From: Clostridia bacterium
Lineage (GTDB): Bacteria; Bacillota_A; Clostridia; Christensenellales; UBA1242
Assembly: GCA_017466005.1 (NCBI GenBank)
Contig: JAFTUZ010000133.1
Span: forward strand, 1-5,113
Direction of reading: 5' to 3'
Length of the DNA stretch: 5,113 bases
Shown: positions 4,466 to 5,113 of the stretch, in pieces
Position numbering within the stretch: position 1 is the first letter of the stretch
How the letters are laid out: each line of letters begins with the position of its first letter
Made by a program: the position numbers and the translations under genes
Notes under the pieces: generated by a model
Databases searched by the model: none
What the model saw: only the letters and a program-made list of their open reading frames with translations
What the model was told of the DNA's origin: nothing

Positions 4466-4526
4466 TTCCCCCTTGTATTGATTTCATTATTATTATGTGT
4501 AGTTAATAATGATATACAAGTGGGAA
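4466..4526 (-). promoter_or_regulatory. Long hairpin hiding the small gene's Shine-Dalgarno
   Basis: The 13-nt arms at 4466-4478 and 4514-4526 pair with one mismatch. Inside them TCATTATTA (4484-4492) and TAATAATGA (4504-4512) pair perfectly, giving about 21 bp in all and an 11-nt loop. The AAGGGGG of the 48-aa gene lies entirely in the outer stem. AATTTTA follows the stem on the minus strand, so it could also act as a weak terminator after nifU. Either way, it should keep expression of the small gene below that of nifU or make it conditional. Confidence 0.6.
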
Positions 4527-4536
4527 AAAATGGAAA

Positions 4537-4938
4537 TTAAAAGTTGTTTTCTGCTTCTTTTTTAGCAGCTCTTGCTTGTCTTTTATAATAATCTTCTACT
4601 GCAAAATTTATTGCATCTTTAATAATATTAATACAATATTTTTTTTCTTCGGGAAATTCACCTAATTCGTTTAAAATTTTATCTGTTTCAAATTCTAGTG
4701 CTTCGTCTATGGTTTCACCTGTTAAAATTTTGGTAGAAACAGAAGCAGCAGCAATTATCCCTGCCCCGCCAAAAGCCTGAAATTTAACTTGTTTGATATT
4801 TCCTTCATCTATTAACATATAGATTTTAACCATATCACCACAAGAAGAATCATTTGCTAATCCAACAGCATTGGCCCCACGCATAGAACCAACATTTTGA
4901 GGATTTTTAAAAATATCCATTATTTTTTGATTGTACAT
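4537..4938 (-). CDS. NifU/IscU-type iron-sulfur cluster scaffold, lacking the second cysteine
   Basis: A 133-aa NifU N-terminal-domain (IscU-like) protein of normal length. It would receive sulfur from the adjacent cysteine desulfurase, build [Fe-S] clusters and pass them on. Visible motifs are FKNPQNVGSM (10-19), the first ligand loop SSCGD (31-35: Cys33, Asp35), the segment AFGGAG (55-60), TGETIDEAL (73-81), and KKYC (99-102: Cys102). In IscU the middle motif is GCG with a ligand Cys; here that position is Gly58. The usual His before the last Cys is Tyr101. A basic/acidic tail follows. AGGAG with 7-nt spacing precedes the ATG at 4938. The start lies inside the desulfurase gene (19-nt overlap), indicating translational coupling. 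It is probably a true scaffold, but with altered cluster ligation. Confidence 0.9.
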   Translation of the reverse strand: MYNQKIMDIFKNPQNVGSMRGANAVGLANDSSCGDMVKIYMLIDEGNIKQVKFQAFGGAGIIAAASVSTKILTGETIDEALEFETDKILNELGEFPEEKKYCINIIKDAINFAVEDYYKRQARAAKKEAENNF

Positions 4939-5113
4939 TTTTTGTCTCCTTTTTTCACGTTGCCAATTTGAGATTTAGTTATAGGTGACATTTGACGCAA
5001 TTTTTTAACTATTTCTGCAAGTTTTTCTACCACATAATCTATTTCTTCTTTAGTTGTGGTTTTTCCTAAACTAAAACGAACTGTTCCTTGTGCTAAATCT
5101 TCAGCAAGACCAA
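4920..5113 (-). CDS. NifS/IscS-type cysteine desulfurase, C-terminal end only
   Basis: Only the last 63 residues are inside the window; the gene begins beyond 5113. The segment GTVRFSLGKTTTKEEIDYV (residues 9-27 of the visible part) and VEKLAEIVKKLRQMSP (28-43) match the C-terminal part of class I/II PLP-dependent NifS/IscS desulfurases, which commonly read RFSLGRFTT...EIDYV and LR.MSP. The PLP lysine and the active-site cysteine are outside the window. The enzyme takes sulfur from L-cysteine for the NifU scaffold next door. The visible C-terminal tail ends in a Lys-rich stretch with a cysteine (KKGDKKCTIKK). The stop at 4922-4920 is 19 nt inside nifU. Confidence 0.9.
   Translation of the reverse strand, partial: GLAEDLAQGTVRFSLGKTTTKEEIDYVVEKLAEIVKKLRQMSPITKSQIGNVKKGDKKCTIKK

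Noticed and set aside
4310..4540. Plus-strand hydrophobic frame of 76 codons
   Set aside because: It is antisense to the 48-aa gene, which has the strong ribosome site. The hydrophobicity reflects reverse-complemented Lys codons, and its start sits in the terminator hairpin.

Overview
The window is very AT-rich and looks like a chromosomal segment of a low-GC Firmicute, probably an uncultured gut-type member of the Clostridia or a neighbouring lineage. Supporting signs are AGGAG-type ribosome binding sites, TTGACA/TATAAT promoters (several with an extended TG), the ruvX–DUF1292 gene pair, the nifS–nifU pair, and a PadR regulator of the form common in Clostridia. No marker in the window fixes the species.

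Layout. At the left (1-367, minus) is the N-terminal part of a PadR-family regulator with its own promoter and a possible self-binding palindrome. Divergent from it (534-1199, plus) is a YgjP-like zinc metallopeptidase with a complete HELAH...H site, followed by a hairpin. Positions 1280-2644 hold no convincing gene. This 1.36 kb island carries 13 copies of a short repeat with core ACTCTGT/ACAGAGT in both orientations. Most are paired head to head into hairpin-capable units, and one 33-nt copy recurs inverted 711 bp away with a single mismatch. A promoter-like sequence with an 18-bp perfect palindrome, and a strong terminator 270 bp further on, suggest that part of the island may make an RNA of about 260 nt.

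Right of the island, on the minus strand, is an unrecognised 201-aa protein gene (2645-3250). It has a good promoter and, upstream of it, a perfect Gram-positive LexA-type palindrome, GAACATATGTTC. Next comes the housekeeping pair ruvX–DUF1292 (4185 to 3416), with its own promoter and terminator. At the right end is an iron-sulfur operon on the minus strand: the end of a NifS/IscS-type cysteine desulfurase, overlapped by a NifU/IscU scaffold gene, then a 48-aa single-span membrane protein gene. The Shine-Dalgarno of that last gene is buried in a long hairpin, and a terminator overlaps its stop codon.

The desulfurase and scaffold should work together (sulfur donor and cluster scaffold), although this NifU lacks the second of the three usual scaffold cysteines. 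RuvX and the DUF1292 protein are conserved neighbours. The parts that ordinary annotation does not explain are the repeat island, the unknown gene beside it with its LexA-like box, the altered NifU and the hairpin-gated small membrane protein.
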